The notes under the pieces are model-generated. The model ran no database searches, was not told the origin of the DNA, and was given only the letters and a program-made list of their open reading frames with translations. A DNA stretch of 43,543 nt from Steroidobacteraceae bacterium (GTDB lineage: Bacteria > Pseudomonadota > Gammaproteobacteria > Steroidobacterales > Steroidobacteraceae), in contig JALORN010000026.1 in assembly GCA_025458905.1 (NCBI GenBank), positions 1-43,543 of the forward strand, read 5' to 3'. The first letter of the stretch is position 1, and each line of letters begins with the position of its first letter. Both the position numbers and the translations under genes were made by a program. Positions 26,756 to 34,972 of this stretch are shown piece after piece.

Positions 26756-27598
26756 CTAGCGGTCCTCGCGCGGCAACGCCACGCCCGGCATCCCGGCCTG
26801 CAGCCGCCGGCCGCTCCCCCGGAGGATCGCGGCGTTCTGCCCGAAGGTCACGCCGCGCAGCGTCCGGTCCCAGCGATACGCCTTCAGCGCCTCGAGCGGG
26901 CTGCCCGCGGGCACGCCGTGCTCCTGGTCGATCGTCGTCGTCGTGCAGCGCGTGCAAGGCTTCACCAGGGCCAGCTCGCAGTCGCCGAACCGCAGCGTCG
27001 CGACGCCGTCCTCCTCGTAGGCGCCGAGCCCCTCGATCACGAGGTTCGGCCGGAACCGCGTCATCGGCAGTGGCGCCTCGAGGCGGCCGTTCAGGTCCTC
27101 GAGCGACGCGACGTTGCAGACCAGCAGGGGATAGGCGTCCGGGAAGTCCACGGGCACCTCCGGCGCGCCGCTCGCCGTGCCCGAGGCGCTGCGCACGGTG
27201 AACGCGCCGCGGCGCACGAGGTCCGCCTCGACGCCGAGCGCCGCGCGCAGCCAGCCGCGTGTGGCCTCGCCAGCGACCGCCGCCTCGACCTCGTCGTTCC
27301 AGATCCGCACCCGGCGTCGCGGCCAGCGCGGGTCGCCACCGGCCGGCACCTCGAGCGGCGGCAGCGCGCCGCAATGCAGTCGCAGCGCGTCGCCGAGGCG
27401 CTCGGGGCGGATGCAGGCGAGGGCGGGGTGGGAACGCTGCGTCAGGAAGCGGCCCTCCGGCGTGGTCACCATCCACTCGCGATCTCCCTCGAGGCCCCGC
27501 GTGCCGAGCGTGGCCGCCGCCAGGTCGATGCGGTGGCAGGACTTCACCGGGTAGAGGTGCAGCGAGCGCAGGCGCACGGGAATCGGGCGGGACGTCAT
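26756..27598 (-). CDS. MOSC domain protein (YcbX/mARC-like)
   Basis: The 280-residue protein has a MOSC N-terminal barrel ('LHLYPVKSC', 'RGLEGDREWMV', 'FLTQR') and a C-terminal MOSC domain with the conserved cysteine in 'KPCTRCTTTTID'. Members bind molybdenum cofactor through this cysteine and reduce N-hydroxylated compounds. YcbX also carries a ferredoxin domain, which is absent here, so electrons must come from a separate protein. AGGAG lies seven bases before the ATG. It is divergent from the DUF1838 gene across 116 bases. Confidence 0.88.
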   Translation of the reverse strand: MTSRPIPVRLRSLHLYPVKSCHRIDLAAATLGTRGLEGDREWMVTTPEGRFLTQRSHPALACIRPERLGDALRLHCGALPPLEVPAGGDPRWPRRRVRIWNDEVEAAVAGEATRGWLRAALGVEADLVRRGAFTVRSASGTASGAPEVPVDFPDAYPLLVCNVASLEDLNGRLEAPLPMTRFRPNLVIEGLGAYEEDGVATLRFGDCELALVKPCTRCTTTTIDQEHGVPAGSPLEALKAYRWDRTLRGVTFGQNAAILRGSGRRLQAGMPGVALPREDR

Positions 27599-27717
27599 CG
27601 GCTCTCCTGCGGCCGCTCTCCGGCGCGGCGCACGGCGCACTTGAACGCCGCCGGGCGCTTCAGGCTACATACGGGCTGACCGCGGCGCACGGTGCGCGCG
27701 GCCCACAGGGGAACATG

Positions 27718-28650
27718 ATGACCGAACGCAGCATGACGCGTCGCGACGCGATGGAAGCGGCGCTGGCAATCGGGGGCGGGCTCGGGCTCGCCGCGACCAC
27801 CGGCCTCGGATCGCCGGCCGCCGCGGCAGCCGGCAAGGCCGGCATCGAGAGCCTGGGCCTCGACGATCCGAAGGCGCGCGCGCGCCTGCAGGCGAAGGTC
27901 AAGGGCTCGATCGCCGAGGAGACGGTGTACACGTTCTGCCGGCTGCACCTCTACCTCTACATGAACGACGGCAACCTGGTGCCCGCGGTCTCGATGCAGA
28001 ACCTGAACGTCGCGCAGTGGCGGCCGCTGCCGAACGGCAACTATGCCGGCGCGGTGCGCGAGGTCGGCGTCTACACCAGGTTCGACACCGACGAGGTCAT
28101 CGACTGGTGGGAGAACCCGGTGACCGGCGAGCGTCGCGAGGTGTGGCAGTTCGTCGGCGGCCCGCTCGCCGTCGAGATCGGACCCGACGGCGTGGTCACC
28201 GGCCCGGAGGCGACCCTCAAGCCGAAGTCGATGCGTCCCGACGTGATCGGCGACATGGTGATCGTGCCCAACGGCTCGGCGTTCTCGTTCCCGACCCCGT
28301 TCAAGCCCGACCAGTGGCCGAAGGAGGCGGGCGCCGCGACGTATTTCTGGGACTCGCACTACTACTTCGCGGCCCGGCTCGCCGACGTGCTCGACCCGAA
28401 GCAGACCAGCGTGCCCGCGGCCGTGCAGTTCCAGAACCTCGTGAGCTTCCACCCGTGGTTCGGCATGGGCCAGCGTCCCGGGCGCACCTATGGCAAGGGG
28501 CTCGGCGCGAAGCTCAAGAGCCTCGACGGGGTGCCGGCCGCCGCGATGCGCGCGATCGAGAAGAAGACGCCGGAGATCCTCGACGTGAAGTCCTGGACCA
28601 AGCCACGCAACGACTTCGCCGAGTACATGCAGCAGCGCAAGCCGACCTGA
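27718..28650 (+). CDS. Tat-exported DUF1838 family protein
   Basis: The 310-residue protein starts with a Tat-like signal ('MTRRDAMEAALAIGGG' then a hydrophobic run and 'AAAAAG'). It continues with DUF1838-type features: 'NPVTGERREVWQFVGGPL' near residue 130 and 'FWDSHYYFAAR' later. The family has no established activity. Export by Tat suggests a folded or cofactor-containing periplasmic protein. A second ATG three bases upstream is equally possible, and GGGG lies just before. It converges on dacB with a short hairpin-containing gap. Confidence 0.75.
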   Translation: MTERSMTRRDAMEAALAIGGGLGLAATTGLGSPAAAAAGKAGIESLGLDDPKARARLQAKVKGSIAEETVYTFCRLHLYLYMNDGNLVPAVSMQNLNVAQWRPLPNGNYAGAVREVGVYTRFDTDEVIDWWENPVTGERREVWQFVGGPLAVEIGPDGVVTGPEATLKPKSMRPDVIGDMVIVPNGSAFSFPTPFKPDQWPKEAGAATYFWDSHYYFAARLADVLDPKQTSVPAAVQFQNLVSFHPWFGMGQRPGRTYGKGLGAKLKSLDGVPAAAMRAIEKKTPEILDVKSWTKPRNDFAEYMQQRKPT

Positions 28651-28660
28651 CGCGCCCTGC

Positions 28661-28686
28661 GGCGGCGCGGCACCGGCGACGCCGCC
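28661..28686. terminator. Possible bidirectional terminator hairpin
   Basis: A 7-bp stem (GGCGGCG / CGCCGCC, 12-base loop) occupies the gap between the convergent DUF1838 and dacB genes. No T-run is visible. Confidence 0.4.
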
Positions 28687-28692
28687 TGCGGC

Positions 28693-30144
28693 TCAGCCGT
28701 TGCGGCGCAGCCAGTCGAGCAGCGCGTCGTGGGCACGCTGCGCGCCGCGCGCGGCCGGGTGGTTGATCACCGCGACGATCGCGTAGCGCCGGCCGCTGTC
28801 GGCGACCAGGTAGCCGGCGATCGCGCGCACGTCGTTCAGCATGCCGGTCTTGACGTGCGCTGCCCCGGCGGCCGCGCGCCGCGTGCGCGTCGTGCCGTCG
28901 ATGCCGGTGATCGGCAGCGACGCGACCAGCTCCGGCATCAGCGGGCTGCGCCACGCGTCCGCCAGCATCGCCGCGAGGTTCGCCGGTGCGATGCGCTCGC
29001 GCCGCGACAGGCCGGAACCGTTGTCCAGCACCAGCTCCGGCATCGGCTGGCCGCGGTCCGCGAGGAAGGCGCGCACCGCCTCCGCGGCGCGCGCGGTGGT
29101 TGCCGGCCGGCCCCCGGCCTCGGCGCCGATGGTGAGGAACAGCTGACGCGCCATCACGTTGTTGCTGAACTTGTTGATGTCGCGGATCACCTCGGCGAGC
29201 GGCCGCGACTCGCGCCAGGCGAGCAACCGGGCGCCGGCGGGCAGCGGGCCCTCGCGCGCGCGGCCGCTCCAGCGGCCGCCGCCCTGCTCCCACAGCGCGC
29301 GGAACACGGCCGAGAAGTACGGCGTGGGATCGAGTGCGTTGACGTGCCAGCTGCGCGTGCCACAAGCCAGCGGGTAGCTGCCGCGGAACACCGGTGCGAG
29401 CGGGTTCGACACGTCGCCGCGCAGCGCCGCACGCCAGTCGCCGCAGGCGCCGTCGCTGCCGCGCACCGTCTGCTGCAGCGCCATGCCGGCGAGCTGCGGC
29501 GTCGCCACGATCCGCGCCACGCCCGCGGCCGGGTCGGGCACGAAGTCGAACGACAGCGCCTTGAAGTTGACCAGCAGTGCGTCCGGCCCGGCGTTGTAGG
29601 CGCGATCGCCGGCGCCGTCGAAGTCCTCCGGGTCGTGCGGCACGGGCGCGAAGGCCGTGCGGTCGAGCACCACATCGCCGCGGATCTCGCGCACCCCTGC
29701 GGCGCGGATGCGCTGCACCAGCAGCCACAGGTTCTCGATCACGAGCGTCGGGTCGCCGCCGCCGCGGAACACGAGCGCGCCGTCGAGGCTGCCGTCCGTG
29801 AGCGTGCCGGCCGCGTACACCTCGGTGCGCCAGACATAGGCGGGGCCGAGCAGGTTCAGCGCCGCCCAGGTCGTCACCAGCTTCATCGTCGATGCAGGGC
29901 TCATCGCGCCGTCCGCATTCTCGGCGAGCGTGAGGCCCCCGGCATCGAGCGGCTCGACCACCACGGCGGCACTGCGTTGCGGGATTCCCGCTTCGCGCAG
30001 CGCCGCGGCGTAGGCGGCCGGGGCCTCCCGCCCGCCCGCCGGCGGGCGGCCGGCGAGCGGGGGCGCTGCGGGCGGGGCGGCGCCGATCGCGACCGATGCG
30101 ATACCGAGGGACGAGATCGCGAGTAGCCGGGCGGCGCGGTGCAT
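28693..30144 (-). CDS. dacB: D-alanyl-D-alanine carboxypeptidase/endopeptidase, PBP4 type
   Basis: The 483-residue protein has a signal peptide and all three penicillin-binding motifs in order: S85-T-M-K88, a mid-protein S-N-N, and K-T-G in 'HVKTGML'. The long insertion between the first two motifs is typical of class C PBP4 enzymes. It trims peptidoglycan stems and cleaves crosslinks in the periplasm. The start at 30144 lacks a strong ribosome site. It is divergent from selO, with a GC hairpin (GGGCCGGC/GCCGGCCC, 30261-30280) in the intergenic region. Confidence 0.92.
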   Translation of the reverse strand: MHRAARLLAISSLGIASVAIGAAPPAAPPLAGRPPAGGREAPAAYAAALREAGIPQRSAAVVVEPLDAGGLTLAENADGAMSPASTMKLVTTWAALNLLGPAYVWRTEVYAAGTLTDGSLDGALVFRGGGDPTLVIENLWLLVQRIRAAGVREIRGDVVLDRTAFAPVPHDPEDFDGAGDRAYNAGPDALLVNFKALSFDFVPDPAAGVARIVATPQLAGMALQQTVRGSDGACGDWRAALRGDVSNPLAPVFRGSYPLACGTRSWHVNALDPTPYFSAVFRALWEQGGGRWSGRAREGPLPAGARLLAWRESRPLAEVIRDINKFSNNVMARQLFLTIGAEAGGRPATTARAAEAVRAFLADRGQPMPELVLDNGSGLSRRERIAPANLAAMLADAWRSPLMPELVASLPITGIDGTTRTRRAAAGAAHVKTGMLNDVRAIAGYLVADSGRRYAIVAVINHPAARGAQRAHDALLDWLRRNG

Positions 30145-30333
30145 CCTGTGAGTGTCGATGGCGCCCGCTCGCGAGGCAAGGTGGGTCTGCACACGGCGCC
30201 GGCGGGTTTGCGGGCCGCCGCGGTGGACGGCTCCTCGTGGCAGCCCCAGAATCGCCGGAGGGGCCGGCACGCGCCGGCCCGATGGCCATGGCCGCGGCGT
30301 ACGCCGCCCCGGCCCGCAAGGATGCGAGCCCCT

Positions 30334-31965
30334 ATGTCACCGGATGCTTCCCTCCTCGGTCCCGGCACGCCGCCGCTCGCGGACCTGCTGCAGCATGCGT
30401 TCGACAGCCGCGTGGTCCGCGAACTGCCGGGCGATCCCGACGAGCGCAACGTGGTCCGCGAGGTGCGGGGTGCGAGCTGGACGCGGGTGGTACCGAGCCC
30501 GGTGCGCGCGCCGCGCCTGCTCGCCTGGTCGGACGAGCTCGGCGAGCGGCTCGGCATCGCGCGCCCGCCGGTGGCCGACGCGCCGGCGGTGCAGGTGCTC
30601 GCGGGCAACGCCCTCGTGCCCGGCATGACGCCGTTCGCCGCGCGCTACGGCGGCCACCAGTTCGGCAACTGGGCCGGACAACTCGGCGACGGGCGCGCGA
30701 TCACGCTCGGCGAGGTGCGCGCGCGCGACGGCCAGCCCTGGGAGCTGCAGCTGAAGGGCGCCGGCCGCACGCCGTACTCGCGGCACGCCGACGGCCGCGC
30801 GGTGCTGCGCTCCTCGCTGCGCGAGTTCCTCTGCAGCGAGGCCATGCATGCGCTCGGCGTGCCGACGACGCGGGCGCTCAGCCTGGTGGCGACCGGCGAG
30901 CCGGTGGTGCGCGACATGTTCTACGACGGCAACCCGCAGGCCGAGCCCGGTGCCATCGTCTGTCGGGCGGCGCCGAGCTTCCTGCGCTTCGGCAACTTCG
31001 AGATCCACGCCGCCCATGGCGAGGACGCGTTGCTGCGCACGCTCGCCGAGCACGTGATCGCGCACCACTACCCGGAGCTCGACCGCGCCGCGCCGCAGCG
31101 CCACGCCGACTGGTTCGCCGCGGTCGCGCGCCGCACGGCGCGCATGGTCGCCGAGTGGATGCGCGTCGGCTTCGTCCACGGCGTGATGAACACCGACAAC
31201 ATGTCGATCCTCGGACTCACCATCGACTACGGCCCCTATGGCTGGCTCGAGGACTACGATCCCGGCTGGACGCCGAACACGACCGACGCGGCCGGCCGGC
31301 GCTACTGCTTCGGCAACCAGCCGCAGATCGCGCTCTGGAACCTCGCGCGTCTCGCCGGCGCGCTGCGCGGCCTGGTCGGCGACGACGCGGCGCTGCAGCG
31401 CGGGCTCGAGGAATACCGCGAGACCTTCCGGCACGAATACCTCCGGTTGCATGCGGCCAAGCTCGGCCTCGCGAGCCTCGGGCGCGACGGTGACGAGGCG
31501 CTGCTCGGCGAGCTGTTCACCTTGCTGGCGGCGGCCGAGACCGACCTGACGCTGTTCTTCCGCGGCCTCGCGCGGCTGGTCGCGGCCCCGGCGAGGGACG
31601 AGTCTGCGCTGCTCGGTCCGCTGCGCGCCGCTTTCTACGATGCGGGCGGGCCCTCCGAGGCGCATGGCCGCGAACTGCTCGGCTGGCTGCGCCGCTACCT
31701 CGCGCGCGCCGCTGCGGACGACGGCGACGCCGCGACGCGGCGCGAGCGCATGGACCGGGTGAACCCCCTGTACGTGCCGCGCAACTGGCTCGCACAGCAG
31801 GCGATCGACGCGGCGACCGAGGGCGACCTTTCCGTGCTCGAGCGCCTGCTCGCGGTGTTGCGCCGACCGTACGATGAACGCGCCGGCGACGAGGCGTTCG
31901 CCGCACGCCGCCCCGAGTGGGCGCGGCATCGTCCCGGCTGCTCGGCTTTGTCCTGCAGTTCCTGA
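30334..31965 (+). CDS. selO: Protein adenylyltransferase SelO (YdiU)
   Basis: The 543-residue pseudokinase-fold protein has the SelO blocks 'RYGGHQFGNWAGQLGDGRAI', 'LKGAGRTPYSR', 'HGVMNTDNMSI' (catalytic and metal Asp/Asn) and 'IDYGPYGWLEDY', plus the late 'NPLYVPRNWLAQ'. It transfers AMP to hydroxyl residues of target proteins and is linked to redox stress in other bacteria. The C terminus ends 'LSCSS', the bacterial cysteine form of the motif that carries selenocysteine in mitochondrial SelO. ATG 30334 is chosen, with ATG 30322 (547 residues) possible. Confidence 0.93.
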   Translation: MSPDASLLGPGTPPLADLLQHAFDSRVVRELPGDPDERNVVREVRGASWTRVVPSPVRAPRLLAWSDELGERLGIARPPVADAPAVQVLAGNALVPGMTPFAARYGGHQFGNWAGQLGDGRAITLGEVRARDGQPWELQLKGAGRTPYSRHADGRAVLRSSLREFLCSEAMHALGVPTTRALSLVATGEPVVRDMFYDGNPQAEPGAIVCRAAPSFLRFGNFEIHAAHGEDALLRTLAEHVIAHHYPELDRAAPQRHADWFAAVARRTARMVAEWMRVGFVHGVMNTDNMSILGLTIDYGPYGWLEDYDPGWTPNTTDAAGRRYCFGNQPQIALWNLARLAGALRGLVGDDAALQRGLEEYRETFRHEYLRLHAAKLGLASLGRDGDEALLGELFTLLAAAETDLTLFFRGLARLVAAPARDESALLGPLRAAFYDAGGPSEAHGRELLGWLRRYLARAAADDGDAATRRERMDRVNPLYVPRNWLAQQAIDAATEGDLSVLERLLAVLRRPYDERAGDEAFAARRPEWARHRPGCSALSCSS

Positions 31966-32040
31966 GACTTGCGACGCACGTCGCGTGCGTGCGGCAGCCC
32001 GTGGCGCCTACGCGCCCGCGGGTCGATCGCGCCGCGGCGT

Positions 32041-32070
32041 TTGACCGCCGCCGGGCGCAGGGCGTAGCCT
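32041..32070 (+). promoter_or_regulatory. Probable promoter of the btuB-btuM transcript
   Basis: TTGACC at 32041 (5 of 6 to the sigma-70 -35) and TAGCCT at 32065 (weak -10) are 18 bases apart. They end 13 bases before the cobalamin aptamer, as expected for a leader RNA promoter. Confidence 0.4.
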
Positions 32071-32082
32071 TCGCGCGTCCGC

Positions 32083-32279
32083 CAGGTGCCTGCCTTCCCG
32101 CGAGGGGAGACGGGTGAAACGGGAAGCCGGTGCGCCGCAACCGCGGCAATGCCGGCACTGCCCCCGCAACGGTAGACGAGGAATCCGGGCCATTCGCCAC
32201 TGCGCCGCGCGGCGTGGGAAGGCGGCCCGGGGGCGCCCACGGCACCTCGTGAGTCCGGAGACCGGCCTGACGGCAGCGT
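32083..32279 (+). ncRNA. Cobalamin (B12) riboswitch aptamer
   Basis: The conserved core is present in order: GGGAAGCCGGTGCG (32121-32134), the B12 box CACTGCCCCCGCAACGGTA (32156-32174), and GAGTCCGGAGACCGGCC (32231-32247, plus flanking pairs). Between them lies a variable GC-rich helix. This matches class I adenosylcobalamin riboswitches. It precedes btuB, the classic target, and should repress it when B12 is plentiful. Confidence 0.95.
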
Positions 32280-32370
32280 CCGAAACCATCGCGGAGGGCG
32301 ATCGGGGCGTCGCAGGTCGGCTGGCCGCTCCGTTTTCACGGCGCGCCGGTCCTCCGATGACGGACCTGAA

Positions 32371-32412
32371 CCCCCGCACAACGTGTCGCGCACGGGATGG
32401 TGCGCGTGGGGG
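32371..32412 (+). promoter_or_regulatory. SD-sequestering hairpin of the btuB leader
   Basis: CCCCCGC (32371-32377) can pair with GTGGGGG (32406-32412), which is the ribosome site six bases before the btuB ATG. A nested CGCGCAC/GTGCGCG stem (32387-32406) extends the structure. This looks like the expression platform. A translational switch is inferred. The rest of the 453-base gap after selO holds only the promoter and aptamer. Confidence 0.5.
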
Positions 32413-32418
32413 TGTCGA

Positions 32419-34317
32419 ATGTCTCGTCCTGCCGGCGCAAGCGCTGCGCCTTCCTCGTCCGCCTTCCTGCCAGCCTGCGTCGCGCTGGCGCTCTCCTTCG
32501 GCGCACCGCTCGGTGCCCAGCAGCGAGCCGCAGCACAGGCCGCCTCCGGCGCGCGCGACGGCGCCGAGGTGGTCGTCACCGCGTCGCGGCTCGAGCAGCC
32601 GCTCGAGGAGACGCTGTCCTCGGTGACCGTGATCCGCCGTGCCGACATCGAGCGCATGCAGTCGCGCACCGTCGAGGAGCTGCTCGCCGGGGTCGAGGGT
32701 CTCGCGATCGCGGGGGGTGGCGGCCTCGGCAAGGTCACCTCGGTGTTCGTGCGCGGCGCCGAGTCGGACCACACCCTGTGGCTGGTCGACGGCGTGCGCA
32801 TCGGCTCGGTCACCGCGGGCATCCCGACCGTGTGGGAGCTGCCGCTCGACTCGATCGAGCGCATCGAGATCGTCCGCGGCCCGCGCTCGAGCCTGTATGG
32901 CGCCGATGCGATCGGCGGCGTCGTGCAGGTGTTCACGCGCCGCGGCCGCGGCAGCGCGCCGACGCTGCGCGTCACGGGTGGCTCGAACGGCACGCTGCAG
33001 GCGGCGGCCGGCGTCGGCTTCGGCGGCGAGGCCGCATGGGTCGACCTGCAGGCCACGCGGCTCGAGACCGACGGCATCAACGGCTGCCGTGGCCTGCCGT
33101 TCCCGCCTGGTGGCGGCTGCTTCGTAAACGAGCCGGACCGTGACCCGTATCGCAACGCCAGCGTGAACCTGCGCGCCGGTGTGCAGCTCGCCCCGGACGT
33201 GCAGGCCCAGGCTTTCCTGCAGCGCACCGAGGGCCGCACGCGCTTCGATGGCTCCTTCGTCAACGAGTCGGACACGGTGAACCAGGTCGCGGGCGTCGAG
33301 CTCGACGGCCGCGTCGGCGAGCGCTGGCGCTCGCGCTTCATCGCCGGGCGCTCCTGGGACGACAACGAGAGCTTCCGCAACGGCCTCCCGCGCAGCGTCT
33401 TCGACTCGCGGCGCGACACCGTCACGTGGCAGAACGACCTGCAGTTCGGTGCCCGCGGCAGCCTGGTGCTGGGCCTCGACTGGTTGCAGGACCGGGTCTC
33501 GAGCACGACGCGCTTCACCGAGGATTCGCGCTGGAACCGCGCCGCCTTCGTACAGTACGGGGTCGAGGCCGGTGGCCAGGACCTCGCGGTCTCCGCGCGC
33601 GTCGACGACAACCAGCAGTTCGGTTCCAACGCCACCGGCAGCGTCGCGTGGGGACGCGCGCTCGGCTCCGGCCTGCGCATCCATGCCAGCGCCGGCACGG
33701 CCTTCAAGGCGCCCTCGTTCAACGATCTCTACTTCCCGGGCTTCAGCAACCCGCGGCTCGACCCGGAGGAGGCGGCCACGGTCGAGATCGGGCTGCGCGG
33801 CGCCGCCGGCGGCGGGCGCTGGAACGTGACTGCCTTCGGCAGCGAGGTCGACGACCTGATCGCGTTCGACTCCGCCAGCCTGCGCCCGCAGAACATCCAG
33901 CGCGCGCGGCTCGCGGGCGTCGAGGCTTCCTACCTGCTGCAGCGCGGCGCCTGGCGGCTCGAGCAGACGCTGACCTGGCTCGAGGCCGAGGATCGCAGCC
34001 CGGGCCTGCCCGGCGGCCGCGAGCTGCCGCGCCGCCCCTCGCTCTCGGGGCGCACCATGCTCGGCTGGACCGAGGGTGCCTGGAACCTCGGCGCCATCGT
34101 GCAGTTCGCCGGGCGACGCTACGACGATGTCGCCAACCGCCAGCCGCTCGGCAGCTATGCGGTCGTGGACCTCACCGGCGCGTGGCAGGTGTCGCGCTCG
34201 ACCGCGCTGCAGGTCCGTGTCGCCAACGTCCTCGATCGCCAGTACGAGACCGCCTGGCTGTTCCCGCAGCTCGGCCGGGAGGTCTTGCTGACCGTCCGCT
34301 ACCGTGCCCCTCAGTGA
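32419..34317 (+). CDS. btuB: TonB-dependent vitamin B12 receptor
   Basis: The 632-residue protein has a signal peptide, a BtuB-type TonB box and plug ('GAEVVVTASRLEQPLEETLSS', 'VEIVRGPRSSLYGADAIGGVVQV' style) and a barrel ending 'VRYRAPQ'. BtuB moves cobalamins across the outer membrane. The assignment rests on size, plug features and above all the cobalamin riboswitch directly upstream. The ATG follows GGGGG at six bases. It is followed after 19 bases by the BtuM-like gene. Confidence 0.92.
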   Translation: MSRPAGASAAPSSSAFLPACVALALSFGAPLGAQQRAAAQAASGARDGAEVVVTASRLEQPLEETLSSVTVIRRADIERMQSRTVEELLAGVEGLAIAGGGGLGKVTSVFVRGAESDHTLWLVDGVRIGSVTAGIPTVWELPLDSIERIEIVRGPRSSLYGADAIGGVVQVFTRRGRGSAPTLRVTGGSNGTLQAAAGVGFGGEAAWVDLQATRLETDGINGCRGLPFPPGGGCFVNEPDRDPYRNASVNLRAGVQLAPDVQAQAFLQRTEGRTRFDGSFVNESDTVNQVAGVELDGRVGERWRSRFIAGRSWDDNESFRNGLPRSVFDSRRDTVTWQNDLQFGARGSLVLGLDWLQDRVSSTTRFTEDSRWNRAAFVQYGVEAGGQDLAVSARVDDNQQFGSNATGSVAWGRALGSGLRIHASAGTAFKAPSFNDLYFPGFSNPRLDPEEAATVEIGLRGAAGGGRWNVTAFGSEVDDLIAFDSASLRPQNIQRARLAGVEASYLLQRGAWRLEQTLTWLEAEDRSPGLPGGRELPRRPSLSGRTMLGWTEGAWNLGAIVQFAGRRYDDVANRQPLGSYAVVDLTGAWQVSRSTALQVRVANVLDRQYETAWLFPQLGREVLLTVRYRAPQ

Positions 34318-34336
34318 CCCATCCGGAGTGCCCCGC

Positions 34337-34972
34337 ATGCCCGACACGATCCCCGCCGCTCCCCATCGCGACCCCGTGCACGCCAGCCTGGCGCTCGCCG
34401 GCGTCCTCGCCGCGGCGCTGCTGTTGACGCGCCTCGGCCACTTCGGCGAGCTGTCGCGACTGCCCGATGCCTCCTGGGCGGTGTTCTTCCTCGGCGGCCT
34501 CGCGCTGCGGGGGACACGGGCGTTCGCCGTGTTCTTCGGGCTCGCGTGGCTGGTCGACCTCGCGGCGATTGCCCTGGGCACCCCTGCCGACTGTTTCTCG
34601 CCGGCCTATCTGTTCCTGGTGCCCGCCTATGGCGCGCTGTGGGCAGCGGGTCGCCTGGCGGGCTCGCTCGCCCGGTCGCGATCCGCGGTCGCCGAGGTAC
34701 CTGGGCGTCGCCTGCCGCGGCTCGCGCTCGCCGCGGCGACGCTGCCGCTGGCGGTGCTGCTGGCCTTCGTGCTGTCGAATGCCGGCGTGCTGCTGCTCGG
34801 CGGCGGCGCCGCGCCGGAGGCCGCCGACTACGCCGCGCGCGTCGCGGTCTACCTGCCGGGCTACCTGGGCGTGACGCTCGCCTACGTCGGCGCCGCGCTC
34901 GCGTTGCACGCCGTCGCGGCGCGACGGGTGCTCAGTGCCCCGCGCGCAGCCCGAGGTCCGGGAAGCGCCTGA
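34337..34972 (+). CDS. btuM: BtuM-like solitary ECF S-component for cobalamin
   Basis: The 211-residue protein has about six hydrophobic segments and a conserved-looking 'TPADC86FSPAYLFLVPAYGALW' region. In BtuM of Thiobacillus denitrificans a cysteine at about this position (Cys80) binds the cobalt and removes cyanide. Proteobacterial BtuM proteins work without an ECF module. Its place directly behind riboswitch-btuB supports transport of B12 across the inner membrane. GGAG lies about nine bases before the ATG. A GTG at 34304 is less likely. Its 3' end overlaps the convergent MFS gene by 41 bases. Confidence 0.8.
   Translation: MPDTIPAAPHRDPVHASLALAGVLAAALLLTRLGHFGELSRLPDASWAVFFLGGLALRGTRAFAVFFGLAWLVDLAAIALGTPADCFSPAYLFLVPAYGALWAAGRLAGSLARSRSAVAEVPGRRLPRLALAAATLPLAVLLAFVLSNAGVLLLGGGAAPEAADYAARVAVYLPGYLGVTLAYVGAALALHAVAARRVLSAPRAARGPGSA

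Noticed and set aside
30261..30280. 8-bp GC hairpin between dacB and selO as a terminator
   Set aside because: It lies between divergent starts, where no transcript is expected to end, and has no T-run; GC hairpins arise often by chance here.
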